This document shows positions 41,281 through 50,065 of a stretch of DNA of 64,000 bases, piece by piece. Both the position numbers and the translations under genes were made by a program. Numbering within the stretch: position 1 is the first letter of the stretch; the number at the start of each line of letters is the position of its first letter. This DNA comes from an uncultured delta proteobacterium. Its GTDB lineage: Bacteria; Desulfobacterota; Desulfovibrionia; Desulfovibrionales; Desulfovibrionaceae. The DNA lies in contig LT599018.1 in NCBI GenBank assembly GCA_900079685.1, forward strand, positions 2,513,334-2,577,333, written 5' to 3'. The notes under the pieces were generated by a model. It saw only the letters and a list, made by a program, of their open reading frames with translations, had not been told where the DNA came from and did no database searches.

Positions 41281-42221
41281 AGCATTTTGAGCCGGTAGTC
41301 AAAAAAAGCGCTTCCTACAGCATCCTTTTCCTGAAGGACGACAGCAAGGTCGTCCGCTTTCGTCTGAAGCCTTTCTGGATCAAATTTCTCGCCCTCGTCT
41401 TTATCGTGTTCAGCGGCGCCAGCGGCACCGCCGGGTACGCCGCGCATTATTACTGGAAAAAATATCAGGTATTGCAGCACGAGCGGACGGAACTGGCGGA
41501 AAAGCTCGGTGAAAACCGTCGCCAGCTCGGCCGGTTCGCCGGGGTGGAACGGATCAAGGAAGCCACCATGCCGCGCTCGACCATGACCGGCGTGACCGCC
41601 ATCGCCGCCGGGCCGGAGGGCGCCAACGGCAACGGGGTCGAGAGCCCGCAAAACGGCGCGGCAACGGCTCTGCCGGACACGGCGGCAACGCCCCCCGCCT
41701 CGGCACCCCCCGCCGCCGCGGCGCCCGCGTCTCCCGCCTCCGGAACGGCCCAGGCAGGCGTGGCCCAGGCGGCGGCGCCGACCGGCGACAGCGCGGCATC
41801 CACGCCCCAGGCGGCGCCTCCCGTAGATGCTGCCACGCCCGCTCCATCCGGGGCGCAAGCGGCCGCAACGCCGGAAACAGGGGAGAAAGAACACCCCGCC
41901 CTTATTTCCGAGGTCCAGATACGGCCCGCCGGGAACAAAACCTTCCGGCTGGCCTTTGACCTCAGTAACCGCGACCAGCAGGTACGGCTCAACGGCAGGG
42001 TTCAGGTGGCCGTTTCCACCAAGTCCGGCGGCAGGATTGAAATTACCCAGATCAATAAGGATTCCCTGCGGTTCATCATCAACAACTATAAACGGGTCAC
42101 CACCGAATTCGTCCTGCCCGGCGAGACCAAAACCGAAGAGATAACGCGGCTGTACCTGACCGTCACTGCGGAAGACCAGCCCTCCGTCACTTACTCCTTC
42201 CCCGTTCCCAGCGCTTCGTAA
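41277..42221 (+). CDS. Single-pass membrane protein, Pro/Ala-rich periplasmic linker, unknown function
   Basis: The 314-residue protein has a cytoplasmic N-terminus (MKHFEPVVKKSASYSILFLK) and one transmembrane helix at about 34-56. A short coiled coil follows (VLQHERTELAEKLGENRRQL), then about 90 residues of Ala/Pro linker and a C-terminal beta-rich domain (SEVQIRPAGNKTFRLAFDLSNRD to TYSFPVPSAS). The layout recalls a cell-wall-associated anchor protein. The ATGA overlap with the L,D-transpeptidase suggests that they work together. I do not recognise a family. Confidence 0.72.
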   Translation: MKHFEPVVKKSASYSILFLKDDSKVVRFRLKPFWIKFLALVFIVFSGASGTAGYAAHYYWKKYQVLQHERTELAEKLGENRRQLGRFAGVERIKEATMPRSTMTGVTAIAAGPEGANGNGVESPQNGAATALPDTAATPPASAPPAAAAPASPASGTAQAGVAQAAAPTGDSAASTPQAAPPVDAATPAPSGAQAAATPETGEKEHPALISEVQIRPAGNKTFRLAFDLSNRDQQVRLNGRVQVAVSTKSGGRIEITQINKDSLRFIINNYKRVTTEFVLPGETKTEEITRLYLTVTAEDQPSVTYSFPVPSAS

Positions 42222-42369
42222 TCGTTATTCCTTCTTTCCTTTGCATAGAGTTTATAAAAACAGCGCGTTATTCTTTTGCCGTTAGAAACGCTTTTGCGGT
42301 ACATCCGTAAAGATTTCCGCCTCCTTGCCGATATGTCTGCATCAGCGAGATTTCGGCCATGGAGGCGGT

Positions 42370-43203
42370 ATGTCGGACTATTTGCGGCACCAGACGCTGG
42401 CGCTTTTGGGGCAGGAATTCCTGACTCAGGCGCTGCTGAGCGGCGACAGCCTGAATTCGGTTGTCGCCAACGCGCTGCTGCAACCAAAGGCCGCCACCAC
42501 GGGCAAGGAAAAGGCCGCCGCCGCGCTGACGGGGAGAATCCGCAGCGATTCCGCCGTGCTGCGGCAGGGGGCCAAAAACGCGGGCGAGGCCGCGAGCATG
42601 GCGGAAATGATAAAAAACGCCACCATGTCCGTTGCCGAAACCCTGAGCGGCATGCAAACCATTGTCCAGGCCGTGCGCAACGGCCAGATGACGGCGGAAG
42701 CCGCCACGCCCGAATACCAAAGCCTTGTCTCCAAGCTCACCGCGACGATCGAAGGCGCGCAGTACAACGGCATTTCCCTGCTGGACAAGAGCGCGTGGGG
42801 CGCTGACGAACGGCTGACCGTGACCTCGGACAAAACGGCCACAGTATCGATCCAGGTGGGGGACACCGCGTCCACCTTCACACTGCGCGACATTTCCAAC
42901 ATGAAGAATTTCAAAACCGCCAACCTTGCGGCGGATAACGCGACCCTCGACAGGTATCTCTCCAATATCGCGCTCAACCTGGACACGGCAAACACGATGG
43001 CGTCGGGGTACGAGTCCCTGGCCGGGTCCTACACGGCCGAGGCCAAGTACCTTGAGCGGCAGGCGGACACGCTCTCGCTGGCCGCGCAAAAAACTATGGC
43101 CGGCGCGTCCCCGGAGGCAGGCACAACGGAGCAGTCGTTGAAAAGTTTGTTGATCGATCTTTTGCTGCGGGATCAGGGAAGGGTTGTGGATACCGCTTCC
43201 TGA
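42370..43203 (+). CDS. Flagellin-like helical protein
   Basis: The 277-residue protein is helical at both ends. A segment TGRIRSDSAVLRQGAKNAGEAASMAEMIKNA followed by NGQMTAEAATPEYQSLVSKLTATIEGAQYNGISLLD matches the D1 helices and TFNGxxLL turn of flagellin. The usual N-terminal N-x-x-S-L start and the C-terminal D0 helix are missing or diverged. It may be a filament-like or hook-associated protein, or a degenerate flagellin. No flagellar genes flank it. The ATG at 42370 follows GGAGGCGGT. It ends in a strong terminator. Confidence 0.62.
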   Translation: MSDYLRHQTLALLGQEFLTQALLSGDSLNSVVANALLQPKAATTGKEKAAAALTGRIRSDSAVLRQGAKNAGEAASMAEMIKNATMSVAETLSGMQTIVQAVRNGQMTAEAATPEYQSLVSKLTATIEGAQYNGISLLDKSAWGADERLTVTSDKTATVSIQVGDTASTFTLRDISNMKNFKTANLAADNATLDRYLSNIALNLDTANTMASGYESLAGSYTAEAKYLERQADTLSLAAQKTMAGASPEAGTTEQSLKSLLIDLLLRDQGRVVDTAS

Positions 43204-43253
43204 GCCTCGCGGCGCCGAATCTCCCCGCGCGTTTGCGCATGGGAGGGGAGGGG

Positions 43254-43294
43254 GAACCGGGAGCGGCACGCGCAGCCGCCCCGGTTCTTTTTTT
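43254..43294 (+). terminator. Intrinsic terminator of the flagellin-like gene
   Basis: GAACCGG then GAGCGGC (43254-43267) pair with GCCGCC then CCGGTTC (43275-43287) around ACGCGCA. Seven T follow. The T-run touches the stop codon of the convergent histidine kinase gene. Confidence 0.9.
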
Positions 43295-45138
43295 CAGGAG
43301 AGATTGTCATCCCCGGCCAGCGGGAGGGTGACGGAAAAGACCGCGCCGGGTCCGTCGGGGTTGTTCGCGGCTTCCACGCTCCCGCCCCAGGAGGAGACGA
43401 AGGCGTGCACGATGGACAGGCCCAGCCCCATGCCCAGGTTCGGGCTTTTGGTGGTGAAGAAGGGGTCGAATATCCGGCTGTGCAGGGCCCCCACGCCCGG
43501 CCCGTTATCCGATACGCGCAGGACCAGCTGGTTTTCTTCATTGCGCGCGGCGGTCATGAGGATTTTTTTCCCGCCCTGCGGCTCGCCGCTGAGGGAATCC
43601 AGGGCGTGCATGGCGTTGACCAGCAAATTGATGACAACCTGCTCCAGCTGCACGGCGTTGGCGCTGACGGGCGGCGTGGTGTCCGGGATGTTCAGGGATA
43701 TCTTGATGCCGTGGTCGAGGAGTTGCGCGCCCACGAGCCCCAGGGCGTCGTTCACGACGTCCGCGACGCGTACCGGGGAGAGCGGCGGGTTTTCCTCCTG
43801 CATGACCAGCGCCCGCATGTGGCTGATGATCTGGCGGATCTTTTCGGCCTGGGCCAGGATAAGGGAAAGGCGCTCCAGAACCTGCTCCGGAGTTGCCGTG
43901 CGGTGTTCCATCAGCATTTGCATGCCGCTGGCGTACAAATGCAGGGCGGAGAGGGGCTGGTTGATTTCGTGCGCGATGCCGCCGGCAAGGGAGCCCAACG
44001 CCTCGAGGCGCTGTATCTGCTGCAGGCGGGAGGCCATGTGGCGGCGGTCCGTAATGTCTTCGAGCATGATGACGATGGCCCTGACCTGCTGTGAGCGGGT
44101 GAGGATGGGGCAGGCCACCAGGCGGAAGTACCGTTCTTCTTCCTGCCGCGGCAGGCGGAATTCTTTTTCCGCGGTTTTTTTCTCCCGCAGAACCGTCCGC
44201 AACACGCAGTCCGCGCCGTTTTGGGCTTCGCCGCAGCAGCGGTACTGCAATAGTGCCTCAAGGGACGCGCCCTTGACGGCTTTTTCCCCGAACCATTCTT
44301 CCATTTTGGGATTCAAGGTGATGAGTTCGCCCTTGGGGTCGACCAGGGCCAGACCCATGGTCAGGTTGTCCGCGATGCTGCGGTAGCGCTGTTCGCTCAA
44401 ATCCAGGGCGTGCCGCGCGCGGACCCCGGCGGTAATGTTGATACCCACCTGCAAGACCAGGGTTGCGCCGTCGCGGTCCTCAAACGGGTAGGAATGGGAG
44501 CGGAACGCGGTGTTCGCCCGCGTGCTGACCCATTCGTGGACCTTGATGGCCTTGTCCGTCAGCAGGCCGAACGGCGGGCAGGATATGCAGGGCTCGTTCC
44601 GCCCGTGCAGCAGCTGGTAACATTTTTTCCCGCTCTCGGACCCGAAGAGCTGGCGCGCGGACCTGTTTGCGAACCGCACGGAATAATCGCGGTCGATAAG
44701 CAGCACGTAGGCCGGGAAGACTTCAAGGAAGCGGAACAAATCATCCTTTGTGTCAAGCGGGGCGCTGGGATGCGCGGGCAGGGGCGTCAGCACGGCGATG
44801 GCGGCGGCTTCGCCGCTCTCCGTGGCCACAGGGCGCGGCGTGGCCTGAAAATGCACGAGGCCGCCGTCCTTGGCGGTCAGGCTGAAGGAAAAGGCGGAAA
44901 AGGCCCCCGTGGCCCGCGCCTGGTGCGCGCGCTCGAGAATGCGCTGGTTGTGCCGTTGCGAAAGATCCTTTTCAAGCAGGCCGAGGAACTCTTCCGGGGG
45001 CCAGCCGGTCAAGGGCAGAATGACGGACGATGCGTAGGCATACGTGGCCGCGTCCCCCTGGCGGGGAAAATCGGCTATCTGGCGTAAAAAATCCGTTGTC
45101 AGGGGAGAAGGTGCGAATCGTTGGGTGTCGTCTGCCAT
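43294..45138 (-). CDS. PAS-domain sensor histidine kinase (soluble, NtrB-like)
   Basis: From the ATG at 45138 the protein has 614 residues and no membrane span. Three PAS-like regions are visible: about 20-110, about 125-240 (FLEVFPAYVLLIDRDYSVRFANRSA) and about 255-375 (MGLALVDPKGELITLNPKMEEWFG). The second and third PAS regions each hold a Cys pair or cluster (CISC, RCCGEAQNGADC), which could bind metal or sense redox. The kinase core has SLAGGIAHEINQPLSAL (phospho-His), the N-box QVVINLLVNAMHAL, VSDNGPGV and GMGLGLSIVHAFV. No response regulator is adjacent. The target is unknown. Confidence 0.9.
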   Translation of the reverse strand: MADDTQRFAPSPLTTDFLRQIADFPRQGDAATYAYASSVILPLTGWPPEEFLGLLEKDLSQRHNQRILERAHQARATGAFSAFSFSLTAKDGGLVHFQATPRPVATESGEAAAIAVLTPLPAHPSAPLDTKDDLFRFLEVFPAYVLLIDRDYSVRFANRSARQLFGSESGKKCYQLLHGRNEPCISCPPFGLLTDKAIKVHEWVSTRANTAFRSHSYPFEDRDGATLVLQVGINITAGVRARHALDLSEQRYRSIADNLTMGLALVDPKGELITLNPKMEEWFGEKAVKGASLEALLQYRCCGEAQNGADCVLRTVLREKKTAEKEFRLPRQEEERYFRLVACPILTRSQQVRAIVIMLEDITDRRHMASRLQQIQRLEALGSLAGGIAHEINQPLSALHLYASGMQMLMEHRTATPEQVLERLSLILAQAEKIRQIISHMRALVMQEENPPLSPVRVADVVNDALGLVGAQLLDHGIKISLNIPDTTPPVSANAVQLEQVVINLLVNAMHALDSLSGEPQGGKKILMTAARNEENQLVLRVSDNGPGVGALHSRIFDPFFTTKSPNLGMGLGLSIVHAFVSSWGGSVEAANNPDGPGAVFSVTLPLAGDDNLS

Positions 45139-45213
45139 GGTCTTACCCGGGAGATACCGCAAGCGCGGCAACGGGCGGCGGGGATGGCCCCGGACGCCCG
45201 TTGCCGGAAGAGG

Positions 45214-45921
45214 TCAATACTTGTTGAGAGCCCAGACAATACGCCCGAAAATGACTTCGCCAAGCGTTTCGAGCGGCAGGGAGACTTCCGGGTGCAGCGG
45301 GTTCTCCGCGCGCAGAAGAGCCTGGGCTTTGGCGCTGTCCGGAAAGACGCGCTTTATGCCGACCCCCTCGTAGGGCAGCGTCACGGCGTACAGTTCTCCG
45401 GAGACGATTTGCTTCTGGGTTGTGTCCACGCCGATATGCGCGCCCTTGCGGATAAGCGGCTCCATGCCGGTACTGTCCAGCAGGAAGACCTTCACGCCGT
45501 CCCCGGCAAGAGAAAGGGGCACACTGAGCTTGCCCACCACTTTATGCCCGTTATGTCCGTTGCATTCCTGGTCCGGTCCGGGGCAGGGTTGCATGGAGTA
45601 CACGCTGACGACAACGTTTTTGGCGTTGGCATCACTGTACAGGGCGGCTTCCTCCCTGGCGGCAAGGGGCAGCTCCGCATCCACGGGCGCATAGCCCGTT
45701 TCCGTCCGAAGATACATGGGGCCGGTACCCTTCTTTATCCAGTCGGGGTTCAGGCCGAAACGCTCAAAAAGCTTCATGCACCAGTCGGAAGGAACAGAGT
45801 TACGCCGTTTTGCATCGGAAATACTGGATTGCCGTATATCAAGCACATTGGCCAGTTCTATCTGCGTACGCGTGCGTGTTGCAAGCTTTATACGTTCAAA
45901 GATTTCATCAAAGTTCGACAC
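45214..45921 (-). CDS. CI/LexA-like regulator: phage-CI-type HTH plus S24 domain with altered nucleophile
   Basis: The 235-residue regulator has an N-terminal CI-repressor HTH (residues about 1-70: RTQIELANVLDIRQSSISDAK..., FGLNPDWIKKGTGPMY). The C-terminal part is a LexA/CI S24 domain (about 125-230). At the nucleophile site the family reads G-D-S-M-E-P, but here it reads STGMEP, with Gly in place of the Ser. The Lys region GIKRVF is kept. Self-cleavage is therefore doubtful. The start is GTG at 45921 with AAGGAG at 8 nt. A palindrome with AT-rich centre lies 62-87 nt upstream. No prophage genes are present around it. Confidence 0.85.
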   Translation of the reverse strand: MSNFDEIFERIKLATRTRTQIELANVLDIRQSSISDAKRRNSVPSDWCMKLFERFGLNPDWIKKGTGPMYLRTETGYAPVDAELPLAAREEAALYSDANAKNVVVSVYSMQPCPGPDQECNGHNGHKVVGKLSVPLSLAGDGVKVFLLDSTGMEPLIRKGAHIGVDTTQKQIVSGELYAVTLPYEGVGIKRVFPDSAKAQALLRAENPLHPEVSLPLETLGEVIFGRIVWALNKY

Positions 45922-45982
45922 AGGATCGACTCCTTGCGCCAGGACCAGGCATGCACAGGTCCAGGTGCTGTTGGTATTATCA

Positions 45983-46008
45983 CTGACTGTATATAAATAT
46001 GCAGTCAG
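45983..46008. promoter_or_regulatory. Probable operator of the CI-like regulator
   Basis: The perfect arms CTGACTG (45983-45989) and CAGTCAG (46002-46008) flank TATATAAATATG. The symmetric arms about 19 nt apart (start to start) and the AT-rich centre fit a dimeric HTH operator over a promoter. GATAAT on the minus strand just inside the gene side could be the -10. Autoregulation is inferred. The segment 45922-46100 is noticeably more AT-rich than its surroundings. Confidence 0.6.
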
Positions 46009-46100
46009 CGACAGCTACCAAGTAAGACCGAATTCCTAGCAATCAAGTAGGGTATAGATGATTTCCTATTGATTTTAAGAAACCACCTACCCCTAATAGA

Positions 46101-46958
46101 TTACTGCATCCGACGTAAAAAGCGCAGGAAGGCGTCGTCCGGGTTCAAGACCAGGCGGGTATTCCCGCCTAAAGATTTTTTGTAGGCCTCGAGGCTACGG
46201 GAAAATTCGAAGAAGTCAGGAGATTGCGAAACCGCTTCAGCAAATATCCGGGTCGCTTCCGCTTCGCCTTCGCCGCGCAGGATGGAGCTTTTCTTCTGGG
46301 CCTCCGCAAGGAGGATGGCCCTGTCGCGGTCGGCGGTGGAGCGGATGATGGTCGCTTCTTTTTCCCCTTCGGAGCGGTACTCCTTGGCCTGGCGTTCGCG
46401 TTCCGCCGTCATGCGGTTGAAGATGGCCCGCTGGTTTTCCACCGGCAGGTCCGTGCGTTTTATGCGCACGTCCACAACGCGCACGCCGTATTCCCTGGTC
46501 AGGTTGTTGGCCTGGTCCATGACTTTCTGCATGATCTCCTGGCGTTTGGTGGAAACGACCTCGGTGAGGTCGTAGGTGCCCACCACGACGCGCAGTTCGG
46601 AGTAAATGATGTCGTCAAGCCGGGACTGGGCGTTGGGGATGGTCCGAAGGCGCTGGTAGAAAACGAGCGGGTCAAGGATGCGCCAGCGGGCGTAGTTGTC
46701 CAGGATGATGACCTTTTTGTCTTTGGTCAGCGCTTCGGCGGTACGCGCGTCGTAGTTCAGGATGCGCGAGTCGAAGTACAGGACGTTCTGGACGAAGGGC
46801 AGTTTGAAGTGCAGACCGGGCCCCAGGGCTTCGCCCACGGGTTTGCCCAACTGGAGAATGATGGCTTTTTCCGTCTGATGCACGGTGAACAGGCACTGCA
46901 TCAGCAGAAGAGCGGCCAGAAAGACAATGGTGATGAGGGAAAATGCTTTCTTGCTCAT
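46101..46958 (-). CDS. hflC: HflC, modulator of FtsH protease
   Basis: The 285-residue SPFH/band-7 protein has one N-terminal membrane helix (ITIVFLAALLLMQCLFTV). It includes the HflC-specific VHQTEKAIILQLGKPV, then DNYARWRILDPLVFYQRLRT and GVRVVDVRIKRTDLP. A long charged helix (ERERQAKEYRSEGEKEATIIRS...) forms the outer ring. It assembles with HflK in the periplasm around FtsH. Its start overlaps the hflK stop by 4 nt. The order hflK-hflC is standard. Confidence 0.95.
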   Translation of the reverse strand: MSKKAFSLITIVFLAALLLMQCLFTVHQTEKAIILQLGKPVGEALGPGLHFKLPFVQNVLYFDSRILNYDARTAEALTKDKKVIILDNYARWRILDPLVFYQRLRTIPNAQSRLDDIIYSELRVVVGTYDLTEVVSTKRQEIMQKVMDQANNLTREYGVRVVDVRIKRTDLPVENQRAIFNRMTAERERQAKEYRSEGEKEATIIRSTADRDRAILLAEAQKKSSILRGEGEAEATRIFAEAVSQSPDFFEFSRSLEAYKKSLGGNTRLVLNPDDAFLRFLRRMQ

Positions 46959-48076
46959 TGCTTTTCCCCGTTTTGCAGTTTTTGCTGGGCAGCGGCCGGC
47001 GCCGCCGCATCGGGCCGTGCGCCGCCGAGGGGCAGGATCGGCAGCATGTTGCCGCCGGTCTCTTTGGGCAGGATGATTTTTTCGATGCCCGAGTCGCTCA
47101 GGATGGACTCCATGGCTTCGATGTACATGCGTTTTTTAGTGACGTCCTTCGCCTTGTTGTACTCGGTAAGCACGGCGAGAAAACGCTCGCTTTCACCCTG
47201 GGCGCGGCGGATGGAGGTTTCCCGGTGGGCTTCGGCTTCGTTGATGATCTGCGCGGCCATGCCCTGGGCTTCGGGGATCAGCTGGTTGCGGTAGGCGTCC
47301 GCGAGGTTGGTGGACCGGACCTTGTCTTCGCGGGCCGAGGCCACGTCGCGAAAAGCGGTCATGACTTCTTTCGGCACGTGCACGTCCTGCATCTGCACGG
47401 CGAGCACGGAAATGCCCGCATCGTACCGGTCAAGGATGACCTGCAAAAGCTGCTGCGTTTCCATCTGGATATCGACCTTGCCTTCGGTAAGAGCCGCGTC
47501 TATCTTGCTCTTGCCGATGGCTTCGCGCATGGCGGCCTCCCCGGCGCTTTTCACGGTTTCGTGCTGGCGGGCGAGGTTGAAGAGAAATTTGCGCGAATCG
47601 GCTATGCGATACTGGATGATAAACTGCACGGTGACGATGTTTTCGTCACTCGTCAGCATGGAGGCTTCCTCGGGTACGGACCGGACCTGGCTCTGCACAC
47701 TGCTCACGTTGGGCGGCGAACGGAAGCCGACCTCAATGCGCTGCACCTGGGTCACTTTCGGCTTCAAATGCGACTCAATGGGGAAGGGCAGCCGGATATG
47801 CGGGCCCGGCGCGACCGTCCGGTCGTACTTGCCGAAGCGCAGGATAACGCCTTCCTCGTCCGGGCTGACGATGAAAATCCCCGAGAGGCCCCACAAGACA
47901 AGCGGGATCAGCACGAGAAATTTTACCGGAAAAGAAATCGGCTTGAAGTTTTTGAATTTTTCGCCAAAATTAGGAAGCTTCGGCGGAGGAGTGCCCTGGC
48001 CTTGCGGTGGAGACGGCTTTTTAGCGCCGGGTTGGCGCTGCCGTTTCTCTTGTAGTTTTTCCCAGTCCCAGTTCAT
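46955..48076 (-). CDS. hflK: HflK, modulator of FtsH protease
   Basis: The 373-residue SPFH protein pairs with HflC. It starts MNWDWEKLQEKR with a Pro/Gly-rich cytosolic N-terminus, followed by a membrane helix at about 50-70 (FPVKFLVLIPLVLWGLSGIFIV). GVILRFGKYDRTVAPGPHIRLPFP and VQMQDVHVPKEVMTAFRDVASAREDK are HflK signatures. I chose the ATG at 48076. An upstream in-frame TTG (48088) falls inside the predicted -10. No Shine-Dalgarno sequence is evident, so translation may be leaderless. Confidence 0.94.
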   Translation of the reverse strand: MNWDWEKLQEKRQRQPGAKKPSPPQGQGTPPPKLPNFGEKFKNFKPISFPVKFLVLIPLVLWGLSGIFIVSPDEEGVILRFGKYDRTVAPGPHIRLPFPIESHLKPKVTQVQRIEVGFRSPPNVSSVQSQVRSVPEEASMLTSDENIVTVQFIIQYRIADSRKFLFNLARQHETVKSAGEAAMREAIGKSKIDAALTEGKVDIQMETQQLLQVILDRYDAGISVLAVQMQDVHVPKEVMTAFRDVASAREDKVRSTNLADAYRNQLIPEAQGMAAQIINEAEAHRETSIRRAQGESERFLAVLTEYNKAKDVTKKRMYIEAMESILSDSGIEKIILPKETGGNMLPILPLGGARPDAAAPAAAQQKLQNGEKQ

Positions 48077-48084
48077 AGCAAAGA

Positions 48085-48113
48085 ACAATAGGGTAGGCGC
48101 GGTGTTTGGTCAA
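48085..48113 (-). promoter_or_regulatory. Sigma-70 promoter of hflK-hflC
   Basis: On the minus strand TTGACC (48108-48113) is followed after exactly 17 nt by TATTGT (48085-48090). The expected start site (about 48078) is 2-3 nt before the hflK ATG. Confidence 0.65.
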
Positions 48114-48185
48114 GGGATGATTGGTGTATCCGGGCGACATTGCTATCGTTCAAGATGATTATAACAATTTTCAAGGGTTATTCGC

Positions 48186-49559
48186 ATGCGTACAGTATCA
48201 TCCCATGTGTTTCGGGCGTATGATATCAGAGGGCTTGTCGGCGTGGACTTCGATGCGCAATGGGTGCATCTGCTGGGCCGCGCCTGCGGCACGGTTTTCA
48301 AGAAACAGGGGCGGGACGTGGCCGTCGTCGGGCACGATTGCCGGGAAAGCTCGCCGGAATACGCCGAGGCCCTTATCCGGGGCATCACGGAATCGGGCGT
48401 TTCCGTCATTTCCATCGGCATGGTTCCCACGCCCTTTGTGTACTACGCGGTCAAATCGTACGGCACCGGCGCGGGCGTCATGGTAACGGCGAGCCACAAC
48501 CCGTCTGAATACAACGGCTTCAAGGTATGGTGCGGGGAATCCACTCTGTATAACGACGGCATTGACGAACTCCGCCGCCTCATGATCTCCGGGGCGTTCA
48601 CCTCCGGCGCGGGCGGCGTGGAATCACGGTCCGTTTTCCCGGCGTACCTCGCGGACGTGGCGGGGCGCGTTGCGGTCAGGCGGCCCCTCAAGGTCGTTGT
48701 GGACGGCGGCAACGGCGCGGGCGGCGAATTTTGCGCCGACATGCTTGAGCGCCTCGGCGCGGAGGTTATCCGGTTGTTTTGCGAGCCGGACGGCTCCTTC
48801 CCCAACCACCACCCGGACCCGGTGGTGGAAAAAAACATGGTGCAGTTGCAACAAAGAGTTCTGGCCGAGAAGGCGGACCTCGGCATAGGCCTGGACGGCG
48901 ACGGCGACCGCATCGGCGCGGTGGACGAGACGGGCCGCCTTCTTTTCGGGGACGAGCTGCTCGCGCTGTACGCCCGGGAAGTGCTGGAGCGCAAACCCGG
49001 CTCCGTCGTGCTCGGCGACGTGAAATGCTCGCACCGCCTGTTCCGGGATATCGCGGCCCACGGCGGCCACGGGGAAATGTGCGCCACGGGCCATTCGTTC
49101 ATGAAGGCGAAAATGCGCGAAATGGGCGCCGAACTCGGCGGCGAGATGAGCGGCCACATGTTTTTTGCCGACCGCTGGTACGGGTTCGACGACGCGCTGT
49201 ACGCCGCCGCGCGGCTGCTGGAACTTGTGGCCGCCGCCCCCGTGCCGCTCTCGAAATTGCTGGGCTGGCCGCAAAGCTTTGTCACCCCGGAACTGCACAT
49301 GGACTGCCCGGACGCGGTCAAGGGAGAAGTCATGGCAAAGGCTCTGGCCTATTTCCGCGAGCGGTACGACATTCTCGATACGGACGGCGTGCGGCTGGTC
49401 TTTTCCGACGGCTGGGGCCTGGTGCGCGCCTCCAACACCCAGCCCGTCCTGGTTCTGCGGTTTGAGGCCGAGAGCGCGGCCCGGCTGGACGCGATCCGGG
49501 ATATCGTGGAGCGGCCCATTGCCGCCTGGATAGCGGAAGCGGAAAAGGGCTCGTCATGA
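48186..49559 (+). CDS. Phosphomannomutase/phosphoglucomutase
   Basis: The 457-residue alpha-D-phosphohexomutase interconverts Man-6-P and Man-1-P (and often Glc-6-P and Glc-1-P). FRAYDIRGLVG is the AlgC-like start. GVMVTASHNPSEYNGFK carries the phosphoserine, GLDGDGDRIGAVD is the metal loop, GGEMSGHMFF the sugar-binding loop and VRASNTQP the phosphate-binding loop. It supplies Man-1-P for ManC at 17344. It forms an overlapping unit with the next two genes (4-nt overlaps). Confidence 0.94.
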   Translation: MRTVSSHVFRAYDIRGLVGVDFDAQWVHLLGRACGTVFKKQGRDVAVVGHDCRESSPEYAEALIRGITESGVSVISIGMVPTPFVYYAVKSYGTGAGVMVTASHNPSEYNGFKVWCGESTLYNDGIDELRRLMISGAFTSGAGGVESRSVFPAYLADVAGRVAVRRPLKVVVDGGNGAGGEFCADMLERLGAEVIRLFCEPDGSFPNHHPDPVVEKNMVQLQQRVLAEKADLGIGLDGDGDRIGAVDETGRLLFGDELLALYAREVLERKPGSVVLGDVKCSHRLFRDIAAHGGHGEMCATGHSFMKAKMREMGAELGGEMSGHMFFADRWYGFDDALYAAARLLELVAAAPVPLSKLLGWPQSFVTPELHMDCPDAVKGEVMAKALAYFRERYDILDTDGVRLVFSDGWGLVRASNTQPVLVLRFEAESAARLDAIRDIVERPIAAWIAEAEKGSS

Positions 49560-50065
49560 GCGAGTTCCGCCACGGCCGCGGGGGCGTCCCGAAGCACCCC
49601 GGCATCCGCAAGGGGCGGGTGTTCCGCCCGGCCATTCTGATGCTCATCCTGGCGGCCGTCTGCTGGGGGTTTTGGACCAACAGCCAGAAACGGATGGACG
49701 CCATCGTCGGGCAGGCGCTGTTCACGGATGAAACGGGCAGCGTGTCCGCCGCGCAGAAGGAAGAGATCCAGAATCTGCTCAAAAACTTCAAAAAAGACTT
49801 CGGCGTGCCCCTGGAAATGCATATCCGCAAAAACCCCCCGGCGATCACCGCGCAGGACACCTCCCGCATGTACATTGACATCGTGCCGTCCCAGAGCCGG
49901 GCGTATCTCTTTTTGCCGCCGCTGGTGCGGCGCGCGGTCGGCCCGGCCTTCATCCAGGACATGGAGCGTTCCTTTGCCCAGGATTTCGCCGCCGGAGACT
50001 GGCGGGTAAGCCTTGTGCCCGCGATCCTCGCCCTTGGGAACAAACTCGCGGAAGTGACCCGATGA
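49556..50065 (+). CDS. Membrane-anchored protein with possible TPM-like domain
   Basis: The 169-residue protein has a basic N-terminus and one transmembrane helix at about 24-42 ([19 protein letters not shown]). An alpha/beta domain follows ([22 protein letters not shown] ... [26 protein letters not shown] ... [12 protein letters not shown]). Strand and helix order recalls the TPM domain of periplasmic phosphatase-like and photosystem-repair proteins, but the match is weak. It overlaps the phosphomannomutase stop and the rnhA start by 4 nt each. Confidence 0.6.
   Translation: MSEFRHGRGGVPKHPGIRKGRVFRPAILMLILAAVCWGFWTNSQKRMDAIVGQALFTDETGSVSAAQKEEIQNLLKNFKKDFGVPLEMHIRKNPPAITAQDTSRMYIDIVPSQSRAYLFLPPLVRRAVGPAFIQDMERSFAQDFAAGDWRVSLVPAILALGNKLAEVTR

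Noticed and set aside
45214..46100. Prophage suggested by the CI-like repressor
   Set aside because: No integrase, structural, lysis or replication genes are nearby. Both flanks are housekeeping or regulatory genes.
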